The notes beneath the pieces were generated by a model. The model ran no database searches and was not told the DNA's origin. It worked only from the letters and a program-made list of their open reading frames with translations. Made by a program: the position numbers and the translations under genes. Positions 1 through 10,251 of a stretch of DNA of 64,000 nt are shown one piece after another. Source of the stretch: Lepraria neglecta (Eukaryota; Ascomycota; Lecanoromycetes; Lecanorales; Stereocaulaceae); contig CM065646.1 in assembly GCA_033220425.1 (NCBI GenBank), positions 6,145,501 through 6,209,500 of the forward strand. The letters run 5' to 3'. How positions within the stretch are numbered: the stretch's first letter is position 1; every line of letters begins with the position of its first letter.

Positions 1-2
1 TT

Positions 3-275
3 AAGAAAGAGAAGAAGAGAATAGTAGACCGAGAGTTATAGAATATTAGGGAGTTAGAGGAGGATTAGCGTATCGCTCCTACGTCCTCCGATAACTTAAT
101 ATTTAATATCTTATCTAAGCGGTTCGATCTCCCCGGCAGGATAGAAGTCCCTGAGAGCTTTAACTGGTCTTCTCTTATCTCCGATAGAACTCTTATAGAC
201 GTTCTTTATAGTTCCCCGCAAGGTTCCTAAGAGGTTCCCAGGTATTTTCTATTTTATTATACCCTTTCTATTTAA
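3..275 (+). pseudogene. Antisense accessory ORF of chromovirus E1 (C-terminal part)
   Basis: This is the end of a small reading frame that runs opposite to pol. It is cut by the window start, so the cysteine motif seen in the other copies is not visible. What remains is a charged helical stretch with the repeated block REL-NIRELEED, then a tail ending in YYTLSI and a stop at 273-275. Two in-frame TAG codons sit where E2 and the others also have Gln-type positions, consistent with CAG-to-TAG RIP. The last roughly 100 bases lie antisense to the chromodomain end of pol. Function unknown; see the E2 copy (12728-13270) for the fullest version. Confidence 0.6.
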
Positions 276-3262
276 CTAGATAGAACTAATTTCTTCTATC
301 TAGGATCCTCTCGACCTTGTACTCTATTTCTTCCTTAATATTATAGTAAAACGTTTCTTAGAGAGGTATACTAGAGTCTACTAGCTCTAGGAGTAAGATA
401 TAGAATATCGAATATACCTTTGCGTTAGGTAGAAGTTAGAGTTTATAGTTAACCGGTCCTTTTATCCGTTTAATTAAGAATAGTCTAACCTTAATATAAT
501 CTAGTTTCTTACTTAGTCTTATTATCCTTATATTTTTTATTAGGAGGTATACTTTATCCCCCTCTTTTAGCTAAGGAATATTCCTTCTTTTCTTATTAAC
601 TTACTCCTTTAACTTTATATTAGAGCCTTTAATAGACCTTTATATATCCTTATATAAATTCTTTAGCTCTTCTATCTTAACTAAGGCTCTTTCTATATTT
701 AGTCCCTCCCTAGGTTATAGAAATATATTTATATTCTTCCCGTAGTTAGCAAAGAATAGTATTAGATCTATTATATCTAACTTTTTGTTATTATACGCTA
801 GTTATACTATTAGAAGTAGTAAAATCTAGTTATCCTATTTCTGGTTTATATAATACCTTAAGTATACTTCTATTATTTAATTTACACGTTCTATTTATCT
901 ATTAGTCTATAGGTAATATACTATTAATATCCGAAGTTTAGTTCTAATTGCTACTATAAGCGTTTTCCAATAGTTAGACGTGAATAACTTATCTCTATTA
1001 GATATTATCGACTTTAGTATACTATAATCCCTTATTAGTTTGTCTAGTAGTATAAAGGCTAATTAGTCTACCTTATAGATTTCCTTGAAAGGTATTATAA
1101 TCGTATACTTCGTAAGTTTATCTATAATAACCATTATTAAGTTAAAGGTATCCTGCGTAGCTAGGTCCTTCGAGGGTAGTAGTTTAACTATAAAGTCTAT
1201 TATGATATTATCTTATAGTAATTCTAGTATAGGAGCAAACTATATTTATCTGTACTTGGCGTGTCGTGCCGCCTTATTCTACTAGTACTAGATATATTCT
1301 TTAATATATTATTTAACGCGCGCTCGAAGCCTCGGCGCTGCGTATCCTCGTCCTAGGAGTTCTATTATCTTAGATACTCCTAGGTAACCTTATAACAGGT
1401 TATCGTAGTAATCTCTAATTACTTCTTTAACGTATATATTAGGCAAGTAGGTTTTATCCTAGTATTTAAGTAATACTAAATCCTACTAATCCTTTCTTAG
1501 GTTTATTACGAATATATTATTACTATAGGCCTTTATAATCCTATTAGTTATATTAGGTCCTAATATACGAAGGGTCGCTGCTAATACCTGGTATAGTACT
1601 AGTAATCCGTCCGCTTCTTTCTTTAGGATTGGCCGTTCTATAATATTCTTTTCTTCTATATAGTCTAATCGCCTACTAAGGGTATCTACTTAACTATTAT
1701 CTTTTCCTAGGGTATAGATTATCTTGAACTTATATTAACCTAATAGTTCTAACTATTAAACTTATCTCCTATTTAACTCCTTTATTATTATAAAGTTAAG
1801 AAGATTCTTATAATCTATAAAGATAGTTAGGTCTAAGCAGCTCTCCGTATATACTCGCTAGTTCTATAATATATATACTACGGCAAGTAGCTCCTTATTA
1901 TATATATCGTAGTTTTATTCTACTACTAATATCTTCTTTAAATAGTAGGTAACTAGATACTACTTTTAGTCTTTTATTTAATATAGATATACTCTAATTA
2001 TAAGATCTAATATATCTATTTTAATACGAGCTAGCTTATTTATCTAAAAGGTATAGAGTACTAGTAGATCCGTATATACTTTCTTTAATATATTAAATAA
2101 TTCTTATTAGTCTTTTCCCTATATAAATCTAATATCCTTCTTTATAATATCTATTAGAGGTAGTACTTTCTTAGAATAGCCCTCGATAAACTTCCTATTA
2201 AAGTTAGTAAATCCTAAAAAGCTTTATACTACTTTAACGTCCTATAGTATAGACTATTTAGCAATAGCTTTAATCTTTTCTAGGCTTATACTAATACCTT
2301 TTATACTAACTATAAATCCTAGAAATTCTACCGCTTATTAATAAAATTCGTACTTTTCTAGTTTAAGGAGAAGTTTCGCTTATAATAGGTATCCGAGGAT
2401 ATCCTATATATACTCGATATATTCTTCCTTATTCTTAGAATAAATTAGTATATTATCAAGGTACGCTATTACTATTCGATCTAAGTATACTTATATAATA
2501 TTATTAATAAGTACTTAGCAGGTTACTAGTACGTTAGTAAGTCCAAATAGTATTACTAGATACTTATAGTAGCTATATCTTGTTCGGAAGGTAGTTTTCT
2601 ATTCCTCGCCTTCTTTTATTCGAATTAGGTTATATACGCCTCTAAGATCCAATTTAGTAAATATCTTTGCTTTACCGAGCCAATCCTATAGCTCCCCTAT
2701 ATTTAGCAATAGATATCTATTCTTAATAGTAATATTATTTAACTTTCGATAGTTAATATATAGTCGTAAGCTTCTATCCTTCTTTAGTACAAAGAGGATA
2801 GGATAACCTGCTAGTAATTTAGATTCCCGAATAAATCCTTTCTTTAGGTTTTTATTAATATACCTACGAAGTACTTTAAGTTCCTTTTCTAATAATATAT
2901 AAATAGGTCTAAATATCGGCTATCTGCTAGGTTCGAGTTTGATCTTATAATCCTATAGCTAGTATCTAGGTAATACTTCTATATTCGTCTCTTCCTTAAA
3001 TAAGTATACCTACTTACTATACTCTTAAGGGATAGAAGGTATATCGGTTCTTCCCTTAACTCTTACTCTTTCGTCCTACTAACCTTTACTAGTAACTATA
3101 GAGTTAGACTACTATTTAGTACTGTCATTATACGAAGCTAAGGTAATATATATCTCGACTAGTCTTTAGTTCGACTTCTTATCTACTATTAAATACTATC
3201 GATACGTAGGTAAGATCTTGGTAATATTTCTAGATCTATCCGTCTTAAGTACTCCTCGAGCC
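150..3262 (-). pseudogene. pol: Chromovirus E1 pol: RT, RNase H, integrase, chromodomain (degraded)
   Basis: Minus-strand remnant of the Gypsy polyprotein. The reverse transcriptase core reads YLDN at 2452-2463 instead of the YLDD needed for catalysis, followed by ILIYSKN. RNase H lies around 1650-2150 and integrase around 450-1650. A GPVNYKL-like block (GPY/F module) precedes a C-terminal chromodomain near 170-330, where RILDRR and a KGYN-type sequence can be read. Numerous stops interrupt every domain. The Tc1/mariner insertion at 3263 separates it from protease and gag. This is a chromovirus layout, in which the chromodomain normally directs integration to heterochromatin. Confidence 0.85.
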
Positions 3263-3264
3263 TA

Positions 3265-3356
3265 CCGTAGATTTTAGAACCATTGGCGGGAACGCTAAGG
3301 CACTTTTGGGGTACCCTACTACACTCCAAATTTTGGTAGCAGAAGAGGTATCTAGT
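3265..3356 (+). repeat. Left terminal inverted repeat of the Tc1/mariner element
   Basis: About 91 bases, matched in reverse complement at 7165-7256. It includes the shared blocks AACCATTGGCGGGAACGC and CACTTTTGGGGTACCC. The two arms differ at only a handful of positions, which suggests either a fairly recent insertion or little RIP since. Confidence 0.85.
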
Positions 3357-3419
3357 GAGGACCGTACTGTAGACCGTAGATATAATTCAATATTTCTTAA
3401 AAAGGCAATAGTAAGGCCC

Positions 3420-4580
3420 TGTAGACGTTATACCTTGGTGTTTTGCTTGCCTACCACTACCTCCCTTGCTATCACTATAGTCCTACCGATAGATCCATAT
3501 ACCAGGGCTGCTATTTAGCGAGAGCTTGAGCTCGGTTTTGACAACAATACTATTCTACTCGGTGGCTATAATGTTAGCCTACGGACACTGTAGCGTATAA
3601 GGAAGAGCTGGAGGTAATATAGGGAGGTGTATATACCTAGTGAGGACCGCGGTAGGAGGCCTAAGGCTCTATACTACCTGCTAGAAGAAGAGCTTCTAGT
3701 GTATTTGGAACAACGTCCTATAGCCTATCTAGACGAGATGGCCTTCTTCCTTCTAGATAAGTTTGACGTCCGAGTCGGTGAGGCTATAATCTGGAGAGCT
3801 CTTACCCGCCTTAGGTGGTCTCGAAAGAAGTACCGCAAAATTGCTAAAGAACGCAATCAAGAGCTTCGAGACCATTGGTTTACTAAGCTCGCTGATTGGC
3901 GAGCTGACCAGCTTGTTTTTCTAGACGAGAGTGCTGCTTGTGAGCGTACAGGTAAGTCTTCTTCCTTCTGCTTTACCAGTCCTTACTGATAGTACTTAGG
4001 GGATCGAAAATTTGGATGGGGACCCCTAGGAAGGACACCGTCAGTAATACAGAGCCTTACGAGAAATAAGAGGTAGAGTCTATTACCTGCCTTTACGATT
4101 GACGGCTATATCGACTGGATAATACATCAAGGGTCGATTACCACTGCTATATTCAACGAATTTATCCGAGATCGAGTCCTCCCTCGCTGTACACCATACG
4201 CAAGCGGCGGTCCTATATCTGTGATTATAATAGATAACTGCAAGATACACTAGAGTCCTGAATTAAAAGAGATGTGTCAGGAAGCAGGCGTCCGTCTTGA
4301 ATACCTGCCCCCCTATTCGCCAGATTTGAACCCTATCAAGACATCTTTTACTGTGTTAAAAGCTTGGATAAGGAGATATCAGGATATTGCGGAGCTCTAT
4401 TCAACAGACAATATATATAGAGAGTTTCTTAATTTAGCAGTAGAGGCTCAAGAAGAATGGGCTAAGGTAGGTAATCTCTTCCGCTTAGCAGGGATCGAAT
4501 ATGAGGGTATTAATAATGTAGTTAGATAAGTAGAGGAGTCAGACGAAGAAGAAGAAGCTAGCGAAGGCTTAGGAGATATA
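3420..4580 (+). pseudogene. Tc1/mariner DDE transposase, inactivated
   Basis: Cut-and-paste transposase. A helix-turn-helix region (ELGFDNNT, then SLRTLRRIRKSWR with TAG in place of Gln/Arg codons) precedes a DDE_3-type catalytic domain. The first Asp is visible in LVFLDESA, the second in IIIDNCKIH, and the signature LPPYSPDLNPI is near 4302-4340. The third acid is lost: NPIK replaces the family's NPIE. A 48-base intron with GTAAGT at its start and TTAG at its end (3952-3999) restores the frame between ERTG and DRKFGWG. Stops in exon 2 (RNKR-stop and KIH-stop) look like CAG-to-TAG changes. The frame is open upstream to 3306, inside the inverted repeat, so the true start is unclear. If the TAA at 4527 was CAA, an acidic tail VEESDEEEEASEG would follow to about 4580. 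Confidence 0.88.
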
Positions 4581-4632
4581 TAATCATATATATAATAAGA
4601 GGAAAAGCTTGCAATCTAGGCTATATATAGAT

Positions 4633-7029
4633 TCAGGTCTCTACAAAACAATCTAGATCTCTAAGATCCTCTCCACCGTATAGATCTTGCTTATATATCT
4701 CTAGATTATTATCCTGGGTCTTATCTTTATAAGCTTTCGTCTCGACAGATAGAATTATATGTCCCTGCTTATAGGACGTCTGCTGAGGCCTGCTTACTAG
4801 ACCCCGCCGCGGTGGCGATAATGGGAGAGTCCTTCTTAGACCTCCAATATAAGGAGTCGTTTGAACCTGCCTCTCACGGCCCCATTTACTGACGTTTCTA
4901 GCCAATTGACGGCCAATCCCAGGCCTGATACCAAGCTTACGCCACTGCTCCTCATGCTTATCATTCTTCTAGGCTTGTATAATATCTATAGTATAGCCCT
5001 GATCCATAAGCTCGTCCTTAGCCTCCTCATATTGTTCTATATATTCGGGGTGCTTTTTGCTTAGCCATCTAACGAACTCGGCTAGTTCGCCTTTAATAGG
5101 GCTACTGTTTCGATAGGACGAAAGGCCTGGTATTGCTGTAAGTGAGCGAGAGATCGAGCGAGGGGGCCGAGTAGTTATCTCAGTTAGATCTACGTCTCTG
5201 GAGCGTAGTTCTTTGATCAGATCTGACGTTCTCGTGTCTCTTAGCGACTGGGATCCTGATATTAGTGGCTGAAAGCCAGGCTGGAAGTTATATCTATAGG
5301 GATACAAAGGCGGTGGCTGTCCAAACTGCCCTCCTATAGTAGGATAAGCAGGTATAGTTATAGACGGTGTAGGTGTCTTAGTGGTATGCCGTCTCTTTTC
5401 TTTACGAGCCTCCTTCTTCTGCGTCTGCTATAGTTCAATAAGTAGGGACGCAGGAGGCTCGTCGTCACTTATTCGACCTGTAGTATCTCTTAGGATAGCA
5501 GCTGCCCACATCTTTGACTGCCTTGGAAGGAAAGATATATGCTCGCCCTTATGCAAATAGCAATAGTGGCCTATATTACTGCATACAGAACTTTTGCAAG
5601 CCTATCGATTGTGTATTTCCTGTTGTTTTTGCCTCCAAGGCTCCTCTGTATTCGTCTTATCCATCTCCCCAAGAAGCCTATTGGTTGGGATATATATAGA
5701 GCCTCTTGCTGTTCCTGAAACAGTTATCCCAGGCTTCTTCTCAGCTGCTTTGCCAACTGCAGGGATCTCCCCAGTGCTATTACGGGCCCAATAGTATATA
5801 AGGTCCACCTGTAGGCCCTTCTTTCCGTCCTTCTGCCACTCCCGAAGCTCGTCTTCAATACTATACTAGTCCTGCTACGTCTCGGCGGTAGTAGAACGTC
5901 GATTCGGCCCTGTAAGCTTCTTATAAAATGGTATTGCTTGGACTGAGACACGGAAGCAGGCGTGGCCTCTCTCTATAGCCTATTTAGCGGCGAATTCCTT
6001 CTACTAATTATATATAGTTCTAATAAGGATGTCGTTACTGCCATCGATAGTATAATCCCGGAAGGTCTGGCTACGAATAATCGAACTTTGGGTGTCTTTC
6101 TCCCAGAACGACCTGATAGTAAGCTTATATTTAAAAGTAACACGTCCTGGCGATTCGAGCTCGTCCTCACTAGCTAGGTGTGTCGAGTTTGCCTTCCCCT
6201 TCTTCTTATTTGTAGTAGAACTGTAGGATTGCTGACTAGCCGTCGATTGTGAGATATCGATATCCTTTGGAGTCTCCTTACCCTCACCGAAAACGTCCTC
6301 CCTACGAGATATATCCTTCCTAGCCTGCGTCCACTTATTCGGTTCACCTTCGACGCCTACGAACAGGCTTTTAGACGAATGGCGTCTTATTTGGGGCTGC
6401 TGGGTGTTGAAATACGTCTAAGCGTTGGACAATTGAGTCTCGGGCCCACCTCTATCAGAATCGTTATCCTTATCGAGCAGATCATGTCGAAATAAGGCTA
6501 TAGACGTTCGAGACGGTGTATCTGGCACCAAATCAATTGCCTTCTGAGCTCTCGCCCTGAGGAACAGCGCTAAGGACGACTACTGGCTTGAAAAGAGGCT
6601 AGACGGGACAGGTAGCGGAGGCATACTTAAGTAGGATGTACGGGGAGCATGCAAAGATTCGTCTATACTACTAGGGGGGCTTTACTCGGGCTCTGGGGAG
6701 GGCTGCTTTGCTGGTTGAGAAGCTTTCTTAGAGGCCTTCTTAGCAGCTGGCTTTAAAGCTCGTTGAGGAGCTACCTTGCCATCCTTTTTTGGCGGCGGTA
6801 GACGCTTCTTAGCCTGCTCAGGTGCCTGGGGTGGCTTCAGCACCAGCCGTCCAGATGGGGGGCCTGGCGGGTTGAGGGTCAGACGTCCAGGTGTCTAAGG
6901 GGCAGCAGCAGCAGCAGCAGGGGCAGGAGGCTTCAGGGTCAGACGGCGAGGTGTCTGGGTGACAGCAGGCTCTCTATCGACGGCAGTAGGCCTGTCAAAC
7001 ATACTGGAACGACGCTTTCTGGGGCCCAT
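4633..7029 (-). pseudogene. Second gene of the Tc1/mariner element, unknown function
   Basis: A long minus-strand frame converges on the transposase. It starts at an ATG inside the right arm (MGPRKRRSSMFDRP) and ends at a TGA at 4633. The first 200 or so residues are Lys/Pro/Ala-rich and look disordered, with an alanine run and likely nuclear localisation sequences. The middle has a block reading VTFKYKLTIRSFWEKD and then VDLIYYWARNSTGEIP. Near 5640-5500 there is a Cys-containing stretch with N-I-G-H-Y-C. The C-terminal part (about 5300-4640) has a helical segment GELAEFVRWLSKKHPEY followed by EEQWRKLGIRPGIG, suggestive of a small SAM-like helical domain. Isolated TAG/TAA codons and probable small frameshifts break it. 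I do not recognise the family with certainty. Its position inside the inverted repeats makes it element cargo or an accessory transposition protein. Confidence 0.6.
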
Positions 7030-7164
7030 AGCGACAGCGACAGTGAGGTCTACAGTCTACGAGCGCGGGGGGAGGCAAAACACCATATATGGGGCACTGG
7101 CGGCTTTATCTTTGCCGTTTTAGGAAGACTATATAAGCACTACTGCAGAGACAACGCAGCACTT

Positions 7165-7256
7165 TCTATATACCTCTTCTGCCACCAAAATTTGGAGTAT
7201 GGTAGGGTACCCCAAAAGTGCCTTAGCGTTCCCGCCAATGGTTCTGAAATCTACGG
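7165..7256 (-). repeat. Right terminal inverted repeat of the Tc1/mariner element
   Basis: Mirror image of 3265-3356. It ends at CTACGG, immediately before the duplicated TA at 7257-7258. Confidence 0.85.
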
Positions 7257-9838
7257 TAATCAATTATTAGGTTATACTTCTTTAACCAAGGCATTCCTAA
7301 AATTATATAATAGGTAGCCATTCTAATAATATTAAAGGTAATTGTTACGATCAGGAAACATGATCATGGATGCGCTCATGGAGCGTAGCGCCCGTCATGG
7401 TTCGAGTCGACGAGTCGGTATCCGACTCGGACAGACCCTGAAGGCTTGGCATGTTAAGCGATGAGCGCAGTGGTCGCAATGAGCGCAGATGCGATCAGTG
7501 CGATCAGTGCGATCAAGAATGCTTGGCATGGATTTCGTATATCTATATATGCAGAGCACTGCTCACTACTTGGAGCATCGTGCTCAATTTACTATTCAAT
7601 TGTTTGTTACATACGATAGATCTCTTAGGCTAGGCACTAAACATATATTATCTAATTATATACCAGACCCGCTTAGTATCACTTGAAGCCTACTTCACCC
7701 TCTTGCTCTATAGCACCTCCATCCCCATTGAGAATCAATCCATATACGATATATAGCACGTAACGTGTTCGTAACAGTAATCTCCTTATAGTAGCGCTGA
7801 ATTATAATAGGTAATAAATATATCTCTTCGTCTACCTTTCCTATTAATAGTATTAACCTGTTAGCTATCTAAAGGTCGTATTATCGTAGCTTCTTTCGTG
7901 TTAGTAATCTCGTTAGCTATACTAAATCTCGCGAAATAAAGTTTCTAGTAGCTCCAGAATCTATTATCGCAACGGTCCGCTGTCCGTTAATAATTATCGG
8001 TATTTATATATATATATTATATTGCGCGGAATACAAATGTTATCTAGGGGTTAATATATTGATCTCCTCGTGGCTACCCCTACCGCGAGGGATTACTCTT
8101 TTTCCTGCAGAAATCCCGCTATAGATTCTATCTGCTTCGATATTGGGAGTAGGAATCCTACTTCAGATTTTTCTTTTATATATTCCGTATAGTTATTATA
8201 TAAATAGGTATACTATTCCTTAGGGTAGTATTTCTCTGTATACGGATAGTATATTATTTCTTTCTTGACGCGTTTCGACTAATCCGTATTATTCTCTAGG
8301 AAGAACTAGTAAAGTCTTTTCGTTACTAGATACTATAAGTATTTATTCTTTTTATAGTTATAATAGAAGTCTTATCTATAGTAAGCTTTCTTTACTAGTC
8401 CTTTTCTGTAACTCCTTAGCGTTCCGTACTATATATAGTAAAGCGTAGTATATTCTTCCTATAGTAACTCCTTATATCTTTAATAGTTCTAATCTTATTA
8501 ATAATCTAGTTCCTTATTATCCTATTATAATTCCTTAGAGTCTTCTTTTTCCTTAGATATAGTAGATCCAGGTATTAATCCTCTTAGTGGTCGTATATCT
8601 TCCTATTTAGTCTCTAATATACTAAGAGGTTCTTCCTACTCTAGATCTATTCCTTTATTTTCCTAATCCTACTTAGATTCTTTATAAGTACTACTACTAT
8701 CTCTAATATCAAGGTCTTCTCTAGTTTATAAGTTAACGTCCTCTATGAGTTCGTCCTCGTCTTCGGATTTATCGTTAAGTTCTTCTTATATTATCCTATT
8801 ATACTAGGAGTTAATATCTTCTTCGACTTCTTCCTATACTAGTAGAGTTTCCTTAGGCGTATTATCTATATTGTCCTAGGTATATACTCTTTCTAGTATA
8901 TTTAGCTGCTGTCGATATACTATATTTTTCGACTTGTAGTCTCTAGCGAAGTAGCCCGATTTACTATAGCTATAATACTTTAGTATTTTCTTACCCCCTT
9001 ACTACTTCTTGCCCCTTGTAGGCCCTCTAAAGGCTTACTTTCCTTTCTTCTCTATAAAGTCTAGTTCTATAGGCGTATATCCGTAGGGGTCGCGTTCTCC
9101 TTTATATCCTAGGTAATAGCTCTTCGATTTAGTAAAAAAGCTTAAGCGTCCTATTCCGCTAACTCCTCCGTCGTACCTTTTCTCTATAGTCCTTTCGAAT
9201 AGTTTATTATTAATTTTAATTACTTCTTTAATTAACTTATTAAGGGTATTAATAATAATCCCTAACCTTATAAGTTCGTCTTTAATATTATCCTTAAGAC
9301 CTCTTCGATATATAGTTATTAATATATTATTATCCTAGTTAGTCTTTGCTACGTACTATTAAAACTAAGTCGAATATTCTAATATAGACTTCTTCTAAGT
9401 CAATTACTAAATAGTTTGTATTACTATATTGATTTCGTTTAACGGACCGAATATATAGCGGATTTCGAGTCTAAATATAGCTATACTCTCTATCTATATT
9501 TTGATTTCGCCGTCTTCGTTATCGTCTTCTATATACTTCTTTAGGAACGGATCAACCTACTTTTGGGCTCTTCTACGTAAGTAGGTAATTGCGAAGGTTA
9601 GATATTATTATATAGGTATAAGGTCTCCTTAAAATTTTAAATATAATAATACCTAGAATAGCTATCCCTCGAGCTTATCTCTCTCTCCGTAGTATAAGTC
9701 GGGCTGGGCTATCTTAATATATCTACTAAGTTCTTTATCGATCGTTAGGCGTCTCTATTATCTACTCCCTCCTAAGGAGCTTAGGGTAGGTACCCTAGGG
9801 TCTCTTAGTATAGTACTTATCCTTAAGGGTACTTAAAG
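7257..9838 (-). pseudogene. gag: Chromovirus E1 gag and protease (degraded, split by solo LTR)
   Basis: Minus-strand remnant, interrupted by the solo LTR at 7343-7776. The protease active-site block corresponds to IDSGAT and lies near 7930-7980. The Gag zinc knuckle is near 8925-8990, with most metal ligands changed to Tyr. The region between the knuckle and protease encodes an acidic Glu/Ser/Asp-rich linker (about 8500-8900). Upstream is a Gag capsid-like region reaching to about 9800. Just inside the 5' LTR is the strand CTTTAAGTACCCTTAAGG, matched in E2 and E4, which may be the primer binding site. Confidence 0.8.
7343..7776 (+). repeat. Solo LTR of the E2-type chromovirus, GTAAT duplication
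   Basis: 434 bases, starting TGTTACGATC and ending TTCGTAACA, in the opposite orientation to the host copy E1. GTAAT is present on both sides (7338-7342 and 7777-7781). The undisturbed sequence AAAGGTAATCTCC is visible in E2 at about 19490, so the insertion site is exact. It lacks one copy of an 81-base internal repeat that the E2 LTRs carry twice. A solo LTR arises when the two LTRs of a full element recombine and lose the interior. Confidence 0.93.
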
Positions 9839-10251
9839 TATTACGAACTATATTACGTAATACGTGTCGTATATAGATTGATTCTTACTTAGATAGAGGT
9901 GTATAGAGTAAGAGTATAAAGTAGGCTTTAGTATATACTAAGCGGGTCTAGTATATAATTAGATAATATATATTTAGTGCCTAGCCTAAGAGATCTATCG
10001 TATATAGTAAATAATTGAATAGGAAGTTAAGCACGATACTCTAAGTAGTGAGTAAGTACTCCTATATATAGCAATAGGGATTCCTACCAAGCCCTCTATG
10101 ATAGTACTACTCGCACTGCGATCATTACGATTATCATTCTTGATAGCATTGCTCGCACTGCGATCATTGCGATTATCGCTTAACCTGCCTGTCCTATCCG
10201 AAGTCCCATGTCCTTCGCGACAGTCCTGTCAGAACCCTTCTGGTTCTAATA
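9839..10251 (-). repeat. 5' LTR of chromovirus E1
   Basis: 413 bases from TATTACGAAC (TG changed to TA) to GGTTCTAATA (CA changed to TA). Its inner part resembles the E4 LTRs: the sequence CCTTCGCGACAGTCCT near the outer end is shared. Immediately outside lies element D, so E1 inserted into D. The other duplicated target site is outside the window. Confidence 0.85.

Larger units (their letters stand above)
3265..7256 (+). mobile_element. Two-gene Tc1/mariner element with TA duplication
   Basis: The element is flanked by TA (3263-3264 and 7257-7258), the target duplication of this superfamily. Its ends are inverted repeats of about 90 bases, starting CCGTAGATTT at the left and mirrored at the right, nearly identical apart from a few changes. 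The left half encodes a DDE transposase on the plus strand. The right half holds a second long gene on the minus strand, so the two converge near 4600. At about 4 kb it is much longer than a usual Tc1 element (1.3-2 kb). It sits inside chromovirus E1, which is continuous once it is removed, so it is the younger insertion. Confidence 0.9.
1..10251 (-). mobile_element. Ty3/Gypsy chromovirus copy E1, left end outside window
   Basis: LTR retrotransposon in minus orientation. From right to left it shows the 5' LTR (9839-10251), gag with a zinc knuckle, protease, reverse transcriptase, RNase H, integrase, chromodomain, and then part of an antisense reading frame at the window edge. It aligns with the complete copy E4 at a constant offset of about 43950 at its left end. 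Two later insertions break it: a Tc1/mariner element (3265-7256) and a solo LTR (7343-7776). Removing these leaves about 5.8 kb, the same as the corresponding part of E4. Many in-frame TAG/TAA codons and almost no CA/TG dinucleotides show heavy RIP, so the copy is dead. Confidence 0.9.

Noticed and set aside
1085-1285. Open frame on the plus strand
   Set aside because: Antisense shadow of chromovirus integrase. Equivalent frames recur at 17232 and 45035 only because the same element is there.
3306-3420. Using the ATG at 3306 as transposase start
   Set aside because: It lies within the terminal inverted repeat and the peptide before about 3420 shows no transposase similarity.
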